Source: Chryseobacterium edaphi (GTDB lineage: Bacteria; Bacteroidota; Bacteroidia; Flavobacteriales; Weeksellaceae). From it: a DNA stretch of 64,000 nucleotides. The position numbers and the translations under genes are program-made. The notes below the pieces were generated by a model. That model worked only from the letters and a program-made list of their open reading frames with translations. It was not told the origin of the DNA and ran no database searches. Below, in pieces: positions 1-8,875 of this stretch. Within the stretch, counting starts at the first letter, position 1. Every line of letters begins with the position of its first letter. The DNA lies in assembly GCF_025628985.1 (NCBI RefSeq), contig NZ_JAOTEM010000002.1:744001-808000 (forward strand), read 5' to 3'.

Positions 1-1362
1 AAGATTGGTGATGAAATTACGTTGCCAATAGACAGTATTAAAAAATATGGTGGAAATCTTGCGACAGTTGCTCCTGCAAAACCTACTGAAGCACCCGTAG
101 AAACGGTTCTGCCAAGCAATACAAAAACAAAGGTAGATTCCGGAAACGAAAAATCAACAACGGTTCACACTTCCTCCAGTCAGGACGAATATGCGACGTA
201 TACTGTTGAGCAAGGAGACACAGTTTTCTCCATCGTTAATAAATTCGGAATTACAATCGACGAGCTGATTGCATTGAATCCTGATTTATCAAGAGGTTTG
301 AAAACCGGAATGGTTCTTAAAATCAAAAAATTAGACGCAGCCTATACCAAGAAAAGTGGCGATGCATTGAGTATAGTTTTGATGTTGCCTTTCGGTTACA
401 GCACCAACGAAACCCAATACAGATCAATGGCAGTCGATTTCCTTACCGGAGCAAAATTAGCCATTGAAAGAAATGCTGCAAACGGACAAAAACTGGATAT
501 TAAAATTGTTGATTCAGGTAATGAAGCCTCATTTAAAAGTTCATTAACGCAGATTAATCCAAATAACACAGATTTAATTGTAGGTCCTTTCTTCAAATCA
601 AATGTAATTGATTTGCTTGACTTTACAAAAAATCAGAAGATTCCCGTTGTTGCACCATTTGCAAACTCCCCTGAATTATATAATTATAGCAATTTAATTA
701 TTGTTGAAACCAACGATCAGACGTATTCTGATAAAATCGTTGAAGAAGTAAAAGCAGTATATTCTGATCAGAAAATATATATCGTTGCAGATTCTAAAAG
801 AGAAAATGCCAATTATATTAAAGCTAATTTAGAAAAAGCTGTTAAAAACGCTAATGTCGCGATCGTAAGTTCTGCTGCAGATATTCAGTTGGATCAAAAC
901 ATGATGACAGGACAGTCTGCACCTGTAATTGCAATTTTGGCAAGTGATAATGATAATGTAGGAGAGGCTTTCTCAAGCAGAATGATTGCACTTTCGAAAG
1001 AAGTTCAGGGTATGAAAGCATTCAGTTTATACTCTGTACCAAGTTTTGAAAAGAAAGTCGATGAATTGAGTCAGGCAAGTTTGGTTTATCTGATGGACAG
1101 AAAAATCAATACCGATGGAAGCTTCGAAAAAGAAATCTTGGCAGCATACAAAGCTAAATACTGCAAAACTCCGGGTAAATATGCCGTAATCGGTTTTGAT
1201 GTGATGAATGATATGCTGGCAAGAGAAAATAAGAAAGGAGAAATCTTTAAACAAATGAATAAAGTGCAGACTCAGCTTGCTACAAAATTTGAATTTGTGA
1301 AGTCTAAAACCAATGGAGCTTATGTCAATACAGGTTTCCGTGTTATTAGATTGGTTCCGTAA
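1..1362 (+). CDS. PBP1 and LysM domain protein (5' partial)
   Basis: The reading frame is open from base 1, so the N-terminus lies outside the window. A LysM module (TYTVEQGDTVFSIVNKFGI, then DLSRGLKTGMVLKI) sits about 60-105 codons in, preceded by the end of another LysM-like unit (KIGDEITLP) and a Pro/Thr/Ser linker. The remaining ~330 residues look like a periplasmic-binding-protein type 1 fold, similar to amino-acid ABC receptor proteins (VLMLPFGYS, LIVGPFFKSN, VIGFDVMNDML). Flavobacteria commonly carry this LysM plus PBP1 combination. I infer a cell-envelope protein that binds peptidoglycan; its ligand is unknown. It ends 55 bases before fabD, which has its own -7 element. Confidence 0.85.
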   Translation, partial: KIGDEITLPIDSIKKYGGNLATVAPAKPTEAPVETVLPSNTKTKVDSGNEKSTTVHTSSSQDEYATYTVEQGDTVFSIVNKFGITIDELIALNPDLSRGLKTGMVLKIKKLDAAYTKKSGDALSIVLMLPFGYSTNETQYRSMAVDFLTGAKLAIERNAANGQKLDIKIVDSGNEASFKSSLTQINPNNTDLIVGPFFKSNVIDLLDFTKNQKIPVVAPFANSPELYNYSNLIIVETNDQTYSDKIVEEVKAVYSDQKIYIVADSKRENANYIKANLEKAVKNANVAIVSSAADIQLDQNMMTGQSAPVIAILASDNDNVGEAFSSRMIALSKEVQGMKAFSLYSVPSFEKKVDELSQASLVYLMDRKINTDGSFEKEILAAYKAKYCKTPGKYAVIGFDVMNDMLARENKKGEIFKQMNKVQTQLATKFEFVKSKTNGAYVNTGFRVIRLVP

Positions 1363-1388
1363 ACTTAAAGTAATTCTACTTTTAACTA

Positions 1389-1396
1389 TATATTTG
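1389..1396 (+). promoter_or_regulatory. fabD promoter -7 element
   Basis: TATATTTG matches the Bacteroidota -7 consensus TAnnTTTG and lies 21 bases before the fabD ATG. I see no TTG at the expected -33 distance, so the call rests on one element. Confidence 0.45.
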
Positions 1397-1417
1397 TATT
1401 AATTTTTAAATCAATAA

Positions 1418-2293
1418 ATGAAAGCACTTGTATTTCCTGGGCAAGGTTCACAGTTTGTAGGTATGGGAAAAGAATTGTACGATTCCCGTAAAGACATCAA
1501 AGATCTGATGGAGTATGCCAATGAAATCTTAGGATTTGATATTATTTCCATTATGTTTAATGGAGCAGATGAAGATCTGAAAAAAACTGAGGTTACCCAG
1601 CCTTCAATATTTATTCATTCGGTTGCTGCATTGAAAGCGGTAAACGGACTTGGTGCAGAAATGGTTGCGGGACATTCTTTAGGAGAGTTTTCAGCCTTGG
1701 TTGCTAATGGTGTTTTATCATTTGACGACGGTTTAAAGCTTGTCTCTGAAAGAGCTAAAGCAATGCAGGCAGCTTGCGACGCAAACCCAAGTTCTATGGC
1801 GGCGATTTTGGGATTGGATGATGCTAAAGTTGAAGAAATCTGCGCAACTATAGATGGAATTGTGGTTCCTGCAAATTACAACTGTCCCGGACAATTGGTA
1901 ATTTCTGGTGAAACTGCTTCTGTAGAAGAAGCTTGCGTAAAGTTGAAAGAAGCAGGAGCAAAAAGAGCATTATTGTTACCTGTAAACGGAGCTTTCCATT
2001 CACCTTTGATGCAGCCGGCTCAGGAGAGATTGGCAGCAGCAATTGAGAATACGAAATTCAGAAAAGCTACAATCCCTGTCTATCAGAATATTACAACAAC
2101 GGCTGTAACTGATCCTGAACAAATTAAAAACAATCTAATTGCTCAGCTTACAGGTCCTGTAAAATGGACACAGTCTGTGCAAAATATGATCAAAGACGGT
2201 GCTACCAATTTCATTGAAGTAGGACCCGGAAAAACTTTACAGGGTTTAATCAAAAAAATTGACAGCGAAGTTTCGTCGGCTTCTGCAATTTAA
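1418..2293 (+). CDS. fabD: malonyl-CoA:ACP transacylase
   Basis: It transfers malonyl from CoA to acyl carrier protein to feed type II fatty acid synthesis in the cytoplasm. The start FPGQGSQFVGMG is the family signature. GHSLGEFSAL carries the nucleophilic Ser, and GAFHSPLM carries the catalytic His region. The C-terminal FIEVGPGKTLQGL is also conserved. At 291 residues it is of usual length. The ATG at 1418 gives the canonical N-terminus. The GHMP kinase starts 11 bases downstream, so the two are probably co-transcribed. Confidence 0.97.
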   Translation: MKALVFPGQGSQFVGMGKELYDSRKDIKDLMEYANEILGFDIISIMFNGADEDLKKTEVTQPSIFIHSVAALKAVNGLGAEMVAGHSLGEFSALVANGVLSFDDGLKLVSERAKAMQAACDANPSSMAAILGLDDAKVEEICATIDGIVVPANYNCPGQLVISGETASVEEACVKLKEAGAKRALLLPVNGAFHSPLMQPAQERLAAAIENTKFRKATIPVYQNITTTAVTDPEQIKNNLIAQLTGPVKWTQSVQNMIKDGATNFIEVGPGKTLQGLIKKIDSEVSSASAI

Positions 2294-2304
2294 ATTAAAT
2301 AAGA

Positions 2305-3207
2305 ATGGGCGAAATTTATTCACCGGGAAAGCTGATGCTGACTTCAGAATATTTCGCTGTAGACGGAGCTCTTGTCTTGGCTGTACCAACAAAGCTAGGA
2401 CAAGAGTTTTTCTTTGAAGAAATACATGACGGGAAATCAATCATTTTCTGGGAAGCTTATCATCAAAATAAATTATGGCTAAAAGCGGTCATTGATTATA
2501 AAAACTGGCAGATCTTAGAAACCAATATTACTTCAAGCGCAGAGTTCATTCTTAAAACTCTCAAAAACGTTCAGAGTCTTTCTGAAATTCAATTTAAAGG
2601 TTCACAAACCTACCATCTAAAAACAAACCTACAGTTTCCATCAGATTACGGTTTAGGAAGCAGTTCAACTTTAATGAACAATCTTGCGGAATGGTCAGAT
2701 ATTGATCCTTTTCATCTCAATTCTATCAGTTTGGGAGGGAGTGGTTATGATATTGCGGTCGCAAATGCGAAATCGGCAGTCCTATTTCAAAATAAACCTG
2801 AAATTCGTTTTGAAAAGGTAAATTTCAATCCTAAATTTAAGAATGAACTGATTTTCATTCACTTAAATCAAAAGCAAGATAGTCGCGAAGGAATCAATCT
2901 TTATAAGTCTAAAACGAAGTCTCAAAATTTAGTCAATGAATTTTCTGATCTCACAAGAAATATTTTATTGTGTGATGAATTAGATAATTTTTCAGACCTA
3001 ATGACGATACATGAGCAACGTATTTCTTATTTTATTGAAATACCGACAGTTAAATCAATTTTTTTTGCAGATTGTGCAAAATTCGTCAAAAGTTTGGGCG
3101 CTTGGGGCGGTGATTTTGTAATGAGTGCAAAATTTGAGGGCTATGAAGACTATTTTTGGGGAAAAGGTTTTTCAACCGTTTTTGAATGGAATGATTTAAT
3201 TGATTGA
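2305..3207 (+). CDS. GYDIA-type GHMP kinase
   Basis: This is a small-molecule kinase of the GHMP superfamily (galacto-, homoserine, mevalonate and phosphomevalonate kinases). The N-terminus YSPGKLMLTSEYFAV is typical. The ATP-binding motif is seen as DYGLGSSSTL (around residue 115), followed by GGSGYDIAVAN (around 145), which gives the Bacteroidota subfamily its name. The likely substrate is a mevalonate-pathway intermediate, but that is inferred from the superfamily only. It follows fabD by 11 bases, suggesting co-transcription. Length is 300 residues. Confidence 0.85.
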   Translation: MGEIYSPGKLMLTSEYFAVDGALVLAVPTKLGQEFFFEEIHDGKSIIFWEAYHQNKLWLKAVIDYKNWQILETNITSSAEFILKTLKNVQSLSEIQFKGSQTYHLKTNLQFPSDYGLGSSSTLMNNLAEWSDIDPFHLNSISLGGSGYDIAVANAKSAVLFQNKPEIRFEKVNFNPKFKNELIFIHLNQKQDSREGINLYKSKTKSQNLVNEFSDLTRNILLCDELDNFSDLMTIHEQRISYFIEIPTVKSIFFADCAKFVKSLGAWGGDFVMSAKFEGYEDYFWGKGFSTVFEWNDLID

Positions 3208-3238
3208 TTTTCAGTTAAATATATATGTCATTTTTTAT

Positions 3239-3268
3239 TTGCCATTTTCACTTATATGTTTATATTTA
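3239..3268 (+). promoter_or_regulatory. pckA promoter
   Basis: TTG (3239-3241), a 19-base spacer and TATATTTA (3261-3268). This matches TTG-N19-TAnnTTTG except for the last base. It predicts a leader of about 60 bases that contains a 14-codon open frame. Confidence 0.45.
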
Positions 3269-3291
3269 TCGAAGTTTAACAATTAGTTAAT

Positions 3292-3336
3292 ATGACTATG
3301 GTTAAGCCAACAAAAAGAAACAGAAAATATAAGTAA
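3292..3336 (+). CDS. possible 14-residue leader peptide upstream of pckA
   Basis: ATG at 3292 opens a frame translating to [14 protein letters not shown], half of it Lys or Arg. Its TAA ends one base before the pckA ATG at 3338. It lies wholly inside the predicted pckA leader. It may couple translation to pckA or may be chance. It is too short to judge by coding statistics. Confidence 0.25.
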   Translation: MTMVKPTKRNRKYK

Positions 3337-3337
3337 A

Positions 3338-4954
3338 ATGAAAAACGCTAAAATCATCCAGGATTTACAAAAATTAGGGATTAAAGGAGAGTATGAATTA
3401 ACTTATAATCCTTCGTACGAAGAGTTATATCAAGCTGAAGTTTCACCTGAAAACCAAGGGTTTGAAAAAGCTGAGCTTACAGAGTCAGGCGCAGTATCAG
3501 TTCAGACAGGAATTTTCACAGGACGTTCGCCTAAAGACAGATATATTGTTCAGGATGACGTTACGAAAGATACTATTTTCTGGGACGGTAAAGTAAACCT
3601 TCCTACAACTCCCGAAATTTTCGAATCTTGTAAAGATTTAGTTTTAACTCAACTTTCTGATGCCAAAAAAATCTATGTTGTCGATACATTTTGCGGTACT
3701 AATGAAGATACGAGACTAAAAGTAAGATTTATCGTTGAAGTTGCGTGGCAGGCGCATTTCGTAACGAATATGTTTATCCGTCCTTCTCATTACGATTTAG
3801 AAAACTATGGAGAGCCGGATTTCACAGTAATCAATGGTTCAAAAACTACAAACCCAAATTGGGAAGAACAGGAATTGAATTCTGAAAATTTCGTGATGTT
3901 CAACCTTACCGAGAAATTACAAATCATCGGTGGAACTTGGTACGGAGGAGAAATGAAAAAAGGAATGTTTGCAATGATGAATTATTACCTTCCATTGAAA
4001 GGTATGGCATCAATGCACTGTTCGGCAAACGTAGGTGAAGAAGGAGATGTAGCGTTATTCTTCGGACTTTCAGGAACAGGAAAAACAACTTTATCTGCAG
4101 ATCCTAAAAGATATTTGATTGGTGATGACGAGCACGGTTGGGATAATAACGGAGTTTTCAATTATGAAGGCGGATGTTATGCGAAAGTAATCGATTTGTC
4201 GGCAGAAAAAGAACCGGATATTTTCAGAGCAATCAAAAGAGATGCGCTCCTAGAAAACGTTGTTGTTAACGACGGAATTGCTGATTACAAAGACGGTTCA
4301 ATCACAGAAAATACAAGAGTTTCTTATCCGATTTACCATATTAATAAAATCGTTTTACCTTCAAAAGCAGGTCATGCAAGCAAGATTGTTTATCTTTCTG
4401 CTGATGCTTTCGGAGTTTTGCCTCCGGTTTCTATTTTAGATGAAAATCAGGCTCAGTACCATTTCCTTTGCGGTTATACTTCAAAATTAGCCGGAACTGA
4501 AAGAGGAATTACAGAACCTGAACCATCATTTTCTCCTGCATTTGGTGAAGCTTTCTTAACATTACACCCAACAATGTATTCTAAAACATTGATTGGAAAA
4601 ATGAAAGAGCACGGTGCAAAAGCGTATTTAGTAAACACAGGTTGGAATGGTACAGGTAAGAGAATTTCTCTTAAAGATACAAGAGCAATTATTGATTCAA
4701 TCATCGACGGATCAATTGAAAATGCTGATAAAACAATCATTCCTATCATGAATTTAGAGATTCCAACTTCATTACCAAATGTTTCTGAGGGGATTTTAGA
4801 TCCGAGAAACACTTATAATGACGTTGCAGAATGGGAAGAAAAAGCAAGAGATCTTGCTGCAAAATATATCAAAAACTTCGAGCAGTACTGCGGTAATGAC
4901 GAAGCCAAAAAGCTGATTGCTTCTGGTCCTCAATTGCAGGAACAGACCATTTAG
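3338..4954 (+). CDS. pckA: phosphoenolpyruvate carboxykinase (ATP)
   Basis: It converts oxaloacetate and ATP to phosphoenolpyruvate, ADP and CO2, the entry step of gluconeogenesis. The kinase-1a P-loop [16 protein letters not shown] lies near residue 245. GDDEHGWD is the metal-binding kinase-2 region. [15 protein letters not shown] near the N-terminus and [19 protein letters not shown] near the C-terminus are conserved in the ATP-dependent class. Length is 538 residues, normal for the family. A strong terminator follows 11 bases after the stop, so it is transcribed alone. Confidence 0.98.
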   Translation: MKNAKIIQDLQKLGIKGEYELTYNPSYEELYQAEVSPENQGFEKAELTESGAVSVQTGIFTGRSPKDRYIVQDDVTKDTIFWDGKVNLPTTPEIFESCKDLVLTQLSDAKKIYVVDTFCGTNEDTRLKVRFIVEVAWQAHFVTNMFIRPSHYDLENYGEPDFTVINGSKTTNPNWEEQELNSENFVMFNLTEKLQIIGGTWYGGEMKKGMFAMMNYYLPLKGMASMHCSANVGEEGDVALFFGLSGTGKTTLSADPKRYLIGDDEHGWDNNGVFNYEGGCYAKVIDLSAEKEPDIFRAIKRDALLENVVVNDGIADYKDGSITENTRVSYPIYHINKIVLPSKAGHASKIVYLSADAFGVLPPVSILDENQAQYHFLCGYTSKLAGTERGITEPEPSFSPAFGEAFLTLHPTMYSKTLIGKMKEHGAKAYLVNTGWNGTGKRISLKDTRAIIDSIIDGSIENADKTIIPIMNLEIPTSLPNVSEGILDPRNTYNDVAEWEEKARDLAAKYIKNFEQYCGNDEAKKLIASGPQLQEQTI

Positions 4955-4965
4955 AAATAGTGAAG

Positions 4966-4993
4966 AGCCTCATCGATTGATGAGGCTTTTTTA
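4966..4993 (+). terminator. rho-independent terminator after pckA
   Basis: Perfect 9-base stem agcctcatc / gatgaggct with a 4-base loop, followed by a run of T. Confidence 0.9.
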
Positions 4994-5088
4994 TTTAAAT
5001 AAATCTGCATAATCCGTTTGATCTCCAAGAGCAAAATTAACGCAACAATTTAGCATCATCTTTGAATAAATATGTGATTTGCAGAAAT

Positions 5089-5496
5089 TTATTTCAAACT
5101 CAAAATAGCCAATCGATATCCGTTCATTCCAAAACCAGATAAAACCGCATCCGTAAAAGAAGCAGTCACAGACTTCTGACGAAATTCTTCTCTTTTGTAA
5201 ATATTACTGATATGAACTTCCACTTTCGGCTTCTGAATGTTTTTTAAACAGTCTGCGATCGCATAAGAATAATGTGTAAAAGCTCCGGGATTAATCACGA
5301 CCGCATCAAAATCATCTACCTGAAGTCTGTTGATCAATTCACCTTCAATATTTGACTGATAATAATTTAATTCATGGGAAGAAAATTCACCTTTTAATTT
5401 TTCTAAATAATCTTCCATAGAAATAGTTCCATAGATTTCAGGTTCTCTTGTGCCTAAGAGATTCAGATTCGGACCGTTGATAATTAAAACTTTCAT
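5089..5496 (-). CDS. aroQ: 3-dehydroquinate dehydratase, type II
   Basis: This shikimate-pathway enzyme dehydrates 3-dehydroquinate to 3-dehydroshikimate. The start MKVLIINGPNLNLLGTREP is the type II signature and contains the catalytic loop Arg. The Tyr of EIYGT, the INPGAFTHYSYAIADCL segment and VEVHISNIYKREEFR (catalytic His) are all present. The protein is 135 residues, slightly short at the C-terminus (typical 140-150), ending at GYRLAILSLK. It is divergent from the Fur-family gene at 5594. Confidence 0.96.
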   Translation of the reverse strand: MKVLIINGPNLNLLGTREPEIYGTISMEDYLEKLKGEFSSHELNYYQSNIEGELINRLQVDDFDAVVINPGAFTHYSYAIADCLKNIQKPKVEVHISNIYKREEFRQKSVTASFTDAVLSGFGMNGYRLAILSLK

Positions 5497-5571
5497 AAGA
5501 TAAAAATAAGAATTCTTTTTGTTTTAAGCTTAAAAAGATGAAGTCTGCAAGTTTTTTGCTAACTTATAATT

Positions 5572-5586
5572 TCAAATCTGATTTGA
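5572..5586. promoter_or_regulatory. 7-1-7 palindrome, candidate Fur-family operator
   Basis: TCAAATC-T-GATTTGA is a perfect 7-1-7 inverted repeat ending 7 bases before the ATG of the Fur-family gene. Fur, Zur and PerR boxes share this 7-1-7 architecture. Autoregulation is inferred. Confidence 0.45.
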
Positions 5587-5593
5587 TTTTATC

Positions 5594-6013
5594 ATGAAAG
5601 AAGAAATCGAAAACAAACTAATCGACAAAAATACCAAACCTACAAGCATGAGGATTTTGGTGTACGATTTTTTAAGTTCTCAAAATACAGCTCTTTCGCT
5701 ATCTGAAATTGAAAACTATTTTGAAAATGCTGACAGAACAACTATTTATAGAACTTTAAAAACCTTTGAAGAAAAGGGAATCGTTCACAGCATTCAGGAA
5801 AATACAACCACAAAATATATGCTTTGCCATGACGAATGTGATGAGAGAACGCATAAAGACAGGCATCTTCATTTTTACTGTAAGATTTGTAAAGAAACGA
5901 CTTGTAAAGAAGACATTTCGATTCCCGAGAATATTCAGAATAATTTTAGGATTGATGAAATAAGATTTTTTGCAAAAGGGATTTGTGAAAACTGTTTAGA
6001 AAGTTTGCAATAG
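5594..6013 (+). CDS. Fur-family metal-responsive regulator (Zur-like)
   Basis: This is a DNA-binding repressor with an N-terminal winged helix (TSMRILVYDFLSSQ... DRTTIYRTLKTFEEKGIVHSI) and a C-terminal dimerisation/metal domain. His-rich DRHLHFYCKICKETTC and the final CENC supply two CxxC-type pairs that normally hold structural zinc. At 139 residues it is a typical length. The P-type ATPase starts 44 bases downstream, so the signal is probably Zn(II) or a similar cation. A 7-1-7 palindrome sits just upstream of its start. Whether it is Zur, Fur or PerR cannot be settled from sequence. Confidence 0.88.
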   Translation: MKEEIENKLIDKNTKPTSMRILVYDFLSSQNTALSLSEIENYFENADRTTIYRTLKTFEEKGIVHSIQENTTTKYMLCHDECDERTHKDRHLHFYCKICKETTCKEDISIPENIQNNFRIDEIRFFAKGICENCLESLQ

Positions 6014-6033
6014 TATTGCATTGGCTTTAAAGC

Positions 6034-6041
6034 TAAATTTG
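6034..6041 (+). promoter_or_regulatory. possible -7 element before the P-type ATPase
   Basis: TAAATTTG matches TAnnTTTG 16 bases before the ATPase ATG. The nearest TTG (6016-6018) gives a short 15-base spacer, so this is a weak second promoter; read-through from the regulator gene is equally possible. Confidence 0.3.
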
Positions 6042-6057
6042 CTTAAAATTATTTGTT

Positions 6058-8013
6058 ATGGAAGAATGTTGCAGTACGAAACCAAAGAAACAGCACGATC
6101 ACTCAGAACATGATGGTCACGATCATGAGCATTCTCATGATACGGATGATAAAACAATTTTTCAGATGTTTCTTCCGGCTATCATTTCGTTTTCTTTATT
6201 ATTAATAGGAATTGCTTTCGATCATTTTATTGAAAATAATTGGTTCAATGGCTGGATTCGTCTTGTATGGTATTTGGTTGCCTACATCCCTGTAGGAATT
6301 CCGGTTTTAAAGGAAGCGTATGAAAGCATCGTCCAAGGCGATGTATTTTCAGAGTTTTTCCTGATGGGAATTGCCACGATCGGAGCTTTTGGGATAGGCG
6401 AGTATCCTGAAGGAGTAGCAGTGATGCTTTTTTATTCTGTCGGTGAAGTTTTTCAGGCAATTGCTGTGACAAGAGCACAGAGTAATATTAAATCACTTCT
6501 CGATCAACGTCCGGATGAAGTTACCATTTTAAAAGATGGAAAGCCTCAAATAGTAAATGCTGAAACTGTAAATATCGGAGAAATTATTCAGTTAAAATCT
6601 GGTGAAAAATTAGGTTTGGATGGCGAATTGATCTCAGAAAAAGGATCATTCAATACTTCTGCGCTCACAGGAGAAAGCAAACCCGATACAAAGATAAAAG
6701 GTGAAAAAGTATTAGCAGGAATGATCAATTTAAATACGGTCAGCCAAATTAAAGTGACGGCAGCGTTTAAAGATAGCAAACTAAGCAAAATTCTGGAACT
6801 CGTTCAGAATGCGACTTCTCAGAAAGCGCCAACAGAATTATTCATCAGAAAATTTGCAAAAATTTATACACCGATTGTGGTTTTCTTGGCTATAGGAATA
6901 ACTTTTTTGCCTTATTTATTTGTAGATGATTATCAGTTTAAAACTTGGTTGTACAAAGCATTGGTTTTCTTGGTTATTTCTTGTCCGTGTGCTTTGGTAA
7001 TTTCAATTCCTTTAGGATATTTTGGAGGAATCGGAGCAGGAAGCCGAAATGGAATTTTAATTAAAGGAAGTAATTTCTTAGATGTTTTGGCCACTATTCA
7101 GAATGTAGTGATGGATAAAACCGGAACGATGACGGAAGGTGTTTTTAAAGTTCAGGAAGTTCATTTTAATGATGAAGTTCATCAAGATGAAATTTTAAAA
7201 TTAATCAATGCTTTGGAAAGTCAAAGCACGCATCCAGTTGCAACGGCAATTCATCAATTTGTTGGCGAAGTTGATCATTCAATTCAATTAGAAAATGTGG
7301 AAGAAATTGCAGGTTATGGTTTGAAAGCATTAATCAACGGCAAAGAATTGCTGGTCGGTAATTTTAAATTGCTCGAAAAGTTCAATATTCAGTTTGATTT
7401 TAAACCTGAAAATATTGTTTACACTTTGATTGCGGTTGCTTATAATAAAAAATTCGTCGGTTATCTTACCATTGCTGATTCTATTAAAGATGATGCTCAG
7501 TTGACAATTAATAAATTAAAATCTCTAGGCGTAAAAACAACGATGTTGAGTGGTGATAAAACTTCCGTTGTAAAGTTTGTCGCAGATCAGTTGGGAATTG
7601 AAAATGCCTACGGAGATTTGTTGCCGGAAGATAAAGTTAATAAAGTAAAAGAACTGAAATCTAAAAATCAAACTGTTGCTTTTGTTGGTGATGGTGTCAA
7701 CGATGCTCCTGTTGTTGCTTTAAGCGATGTCGGAATAGCAATGGGTGGATTGGGAAGCGATGCTACTATAGAAACGGCAGATGTCGTTATTCAGGATGAT
7801 CAACCAAGTAAAATTCCAATGGCAATTAATATTGGGAAGCAGACTAAGAAAATTGTGTGGCAGAATATTATTTTAGCTTTTGCCGTAAAAGGTATTGTTT
7901 TAATTCTTGGTGCAGGTGGAATTGCAACCATGTGGGAAGCGGTTTTTGCTGATGTAGGAGTTGCTTTGTTAGCGATTTTAAACGCTGTGAGAATTCAAAG
8001 AATGAAATTTTAG
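6058..8013 (+). CDS. heavy-metal P1B-type ATPase (Zn/Cd-type)
   Basis: This inner-membrane cation pump exports metal using ATP. The N-terminus is a short Cys/His-rich tail (EECCSTK, then repeated HDH/HEH) and lacks the usual ferredoxin-like HMA domain. Then come the actuator loop with TGES, the channel motif CPC (residues 309-311), phosphorylation site DKTGT (Asp 353), the HP motif (STHPVATAI), and the hinge GDGVNDAPV. The last helix has FADVGVALLAILNAVRI, with the Asp typical of ZntA/CadA-like transporters. Length is 651 residues. It follows a Fur-family gene that probably controls it. Specificity (Zn, Cd, Pb or Co) is inferred from the motifs. Confidence 0.93.
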   Translation: MEECCSTKPKKQHDHSEHDGHDHEHSHDTDDKTIFQMFLPAIISFSLLLIGIAFDHFIENNWFNGWIRLVWYLVAYIPVGIPVLKEAYESIVQGDVFSEFFLMGIATIGAFGIGEYPEGVAVMLFYSVGEVFQAIAVTRAQSNIKSLLDQRPDEVTILKDGKPQIVNAETVNIGEIIQLKSGEKLGLDGELISEKGSFNTSALTGESKPDTKIKGEKVLAGMINLNTVSQIKVTAAFKDSKLSKILELVQNATSQKAPTELFIRKFAKIYTPIVVFLAIGITFLPYLFVDDYQFKTWLYKALVFLVISCPCALVISIPLGYFGGIGAGSRNGILIKGSNFLDVLATIQNVVMDKTGTMTEGVFKVQEVHFNDEVHQDEILKLINALESQSTHPVATAIHQFVGEVDHSIQLENVEEIAGYGLKALINGKELLVGNFKLLEKFNIQFDFKPENIVYTLIAVAYNKKFVGYLTIADSIKDDAQLTINKLKSLGVKTTMLSGDKTSVVKFVADQLGIENAYGDLLPEDKVNKVKELKSKNQTVAFVGDGVNDAPVVALSDVGIAMGGLGSDATIETADVVIQDDQPSKIPMAINIGKQTKKIVWQNIILAFAVKGIVLILGAGGIATMWEAVFADVGVALLAILNAVRIQRMKF

Positions 8014-8141
8014 TTTAAAAAATAATCCCGCAGATTGCTTAATCTCCATAGTCATTTATTTTAAAGCTTTCCTTGATATTTTATATAGAAAGGTATTGAT
8101 GATATTCATCATAAGTTAATCTGTAAACAGATTTTGCGTGG

Positions 8142-8149
8142 TATATTTG
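8142..8149 (+). promoter_or_regulatory. promoter -7 element of the SCO cluster
   Basis: TATATTTG matches TAnnTTTG exactly, 16 bases before the first start codon of the cluster at 8166. The leader would be very short. Confidence 0.45.
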
Positions 8150-8165
8150 TAGTAAAGAGTTATCA

Positions 8166-8525
8166 TTGAAGTTTTTCATTTCATTTTTTATCATTTTTAC
8201 TATTGCAATCCGTCCGGTTTTGCCTTTGATCAATTATGCAGTAAACTATGAATATATTGTGAAAAATCTTTGCGAAAAAAAAGATATCATCGACTCAACT
8301 TGTAAAGGGAAATGTTTTGTAAGCAAAGAATTGGTGAAAACTGAAAAACAAAATACTTCCCGGATCATCAAAATTTCTGTTTTAGATGTTTTTCTTTCAA
8401 GCGAAATTTTCTCTTTTTCAAATATTAATAATGCCTTTGATGATTTAGATAAAGAGAATTCTTTATGTTTAAATAATCACCACTCCGAATATTTTTCAAA
8501 AATATTTCATCCTCCTGTAGCTTAA
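8166..8525 (+). CDS. small exported Cys/His protein of the SCO cluster
   Basis: This is a 119-residue protein starting with TTG; no in-frame ATG would keep the N-terminal hydrophobic segment (FFISFFIIFTIAI), a likely signal or anchor. The body has three Cys in NLCEKKDI..STCKGKCF and ends with a His pair (NHHSEYFSKIFHPP). I recognise the CKGKCFVSKEL pattern from Bacteroidota proteins encoded near SCO genes but know of no assigned function. Cys and His content plus neighbours suggest copper or thiol chemistry in the periplasm; this is inference. Confidence 0.7.
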   Translation: MKFFISFFIIFTIAIRPVLPLINYAVNYEYIVKNLCEKKDIIDSTCKGKCFVSKELVKTEKQNTSRIIKISVLDVFLSSEIFSFSNINNAFDDLDKENSLCLNNHHSEYFSKIFHPPVA

Positions 8526-8534
8526 ACATTATTC

Positions 8535-8559
8535 TAAGTTTTGATGGGCTCAAAACTTA
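8535..8559 (+). promoter_or_regulatory. intergenic hairpin between the small Cys protein and YHS gene
   Basis: Perfect 10-base stem TAAGTTTTGA / TCAAAACTTA with a 5-base loop. No T-run follows, so it is not a standard terminator. It could be a processing or mRNA-stability element, or a regulator site. Confidence 0.4.
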
Positions 8560-8599
8560 ATTTCATGTTAATCATTATCATTAATTTCAATTTAAATAA

Positions 8600-8875
8600 A
8601 TGAAATCAATATTCATTTTGACAGTGTTTCTGTCAGTCTCAATGGTGTCCTGCAATCAGGATGCTCCAAAAGTTAAGCATAAAAAGAGTATGAATTCTTC
8701 AGGGAAGAATTTAACAAATATAAAGGTTGTCAATAAAGTAGATCCTATCTGCAAAATGGAAACGGCAGGTTTTACTAAAGATACAACAGTCTATAAAAAT
8801 AAAGTGTATGGTTTTTGCAGTGCTTACTGCAAAGACGAGTTTAAAAAAGATCCTGAGAAATATGTCCAACAATAA
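8600..8875 (+). CDS. YHS-domain lipoprotein
   Basis: The 91-residue protein has a lipoprotein signal (VFLSVSMVSC, lipidated Cys 18). A Lys-rich linker leads to a YHS domain (VDPICKMETAG... YKNKVYGFCSAYCKDEFKKDPEKY) with the conserved Cys residues that bind metal, often copper. It lies between a small Cys protein and a SCO protein and its last 14 bases overlap the SCO gene, so translation is likely coupled. A role in copper handling at the outer face of a membrane is inferred. Confidence 0.88.
   Translation: MKSIFILTVFLSVSMVSCNQDAPKVKHKKSMNSSGKNLTNIKVVNKVDPICKMETAGFTKDTTVYKNKVYGFCSAYCKDEFKKDPEKYVQQ

Noticed and set aside
4474..4812. 112-residue minus-strand frame inside pckA
   Set aside because: Opposite the conserved C-terminal part of the kinase; shadow frame.
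8808..8861. Longer N-terminus of the SCO gene from 8808
   Set aside because: It would read 54 bases inside the YHS gene and would add MVFAVLTAKTSLKK before a normal start; the ATG at 8862 places the membrane anchor correctly.
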